Virus record (IMG/VR): IMGVR_UViG_3300042691_036900
Coordinates: 1-20,598 of that record
Direction: 5' to 3' (one strand)
From: a virus
DNA: 20,598 nt
Below the pieces are notes generated by a model. It saw nothing but the letters and a program-made list of their open reading frames with translations, was not told the origin of the DNA and searched no databases. Below are positions 20,523 through 20,598 of this stretch, piece by piece. Both the position numbers and the translations under genes were made by a program. The first letter of the stretch is position 1, and every line of letters begins with the position of its first letter.

Positions 20523-20598
20523 CGACGGGATTCGTGAACCAGTTGCTGGTTCACTCATGTACGGAAACAACATCATCTCTGGTGCTGTGATTCCTTCG
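20523..20598 (+). CDS. psbA: Photosystem II D1 protein, exon 2 (runs off the window)
   Basis: Joined to exon 1 it reads AT+C GAC GGG ATT, i.e. [28 protein letters not shown], the standard D1 sequence after the first helix. The reading frame is intact to the last base; the rest of D1 (about 270 residues, including the QB site) lies outside the window. The exon start at 20523 is the only junction I found that keeps frame, sequence, the U before the 5' site and a G at the intron end. Confidence 0.92.

Noticed and set aside
1-20598. CRISPR array, insertion sequence, integrase attachment site or tRNA gene
   Set aside because: No regular direct repeats with unique spacers, no transposase or integrase, no terminal inverted repeats and no cloverleaf were found by eye in either strand.

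Overview
The window looks like part of a T4-like cyanomyovirus genome infecting marine Synechococcus or Prochlorococcus. Reasons: all genes lie on the + strand, packed with ATGA/TGATG overlaps; the sequence is AT-rich; and the right end holds phage photosynthesis genes (two high-light-inducible proteins and psbA) next to a long block of lipopolysaccharide/nucleotide-sugar genes, a layout known from marine cyanophages. No structural, replication or tRNA gene is in the window.

Left edge (1-727): two small hypothetical genes, then about 140 bases of three degenerate tandem hairpin units, then a Rho-independent terminator physically interlocked with a consensus-like sigma70 promoter.

Central block (728-18315): 20 tightly packed genes for sugar activation, sugar modification and glycosyl transfer. 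They form recognisable modules: (i) a TagD-like cytidylyltransferase, RmlB- and RmlC-like enzymes, a further SDR epimerase and an RfbH/E1-type 3-dehydratase (dideoxy-sugar chemistry); (ii) a GDP-mannose-3,5-epimerase-like SDR and a GT10 fucosyltransferase-like enzyme; (iii) a zinc-alcohol dehydrogenase beside an unusually compact single-chain E1-alpha/beta-like thiamine-diphosphate enzyme, possibly a two-carbon-branched sugar module; (iv) an ADP-heptose set (short HldE-like kinase, HldD, separate HldE-like nucleotidyltransferase, HAD phosphatase) with two GT9-like proteins; (v) a cupin, two paralogous GT11 fucosyltransferases, a GT2/GT7-like transferase and a GT25 transferase. Internal promoters with extended -10 boxes sit at the ends of two genes (about 4148 and 13152), so the block is probably several transcription units. 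Together these genes most likely rebuild or decorate a surface glycan of the infected cell or a phage structure; the final product cannot be read from sequence.

Right block (18312-20598): a perfect TTGACA-N17-TATAAT promoter drives hli, a 28-aa membrane peptide, a 92-aa hypothetical, a 61-aa membrane protein and a second, very short hli, ending in a strong terminator. After a 54-aa hypothetical, a second TTGACA promoter (overlapping a T4-late-like GATAAATA) leads into a heavily folded ~160-nt leader and psbA. psbA is interrupted after Val-Asp by a 714-nt group I intron with a visible P/Q/R/S core. I can place both splice sites: joining 19808 to 20523 restores VDIDGIREP. The intron carries a LAGLIDADG-type endonuclease gene in a P9-like loop with its own promoter. 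psbA exon 2 runs off the right edge.
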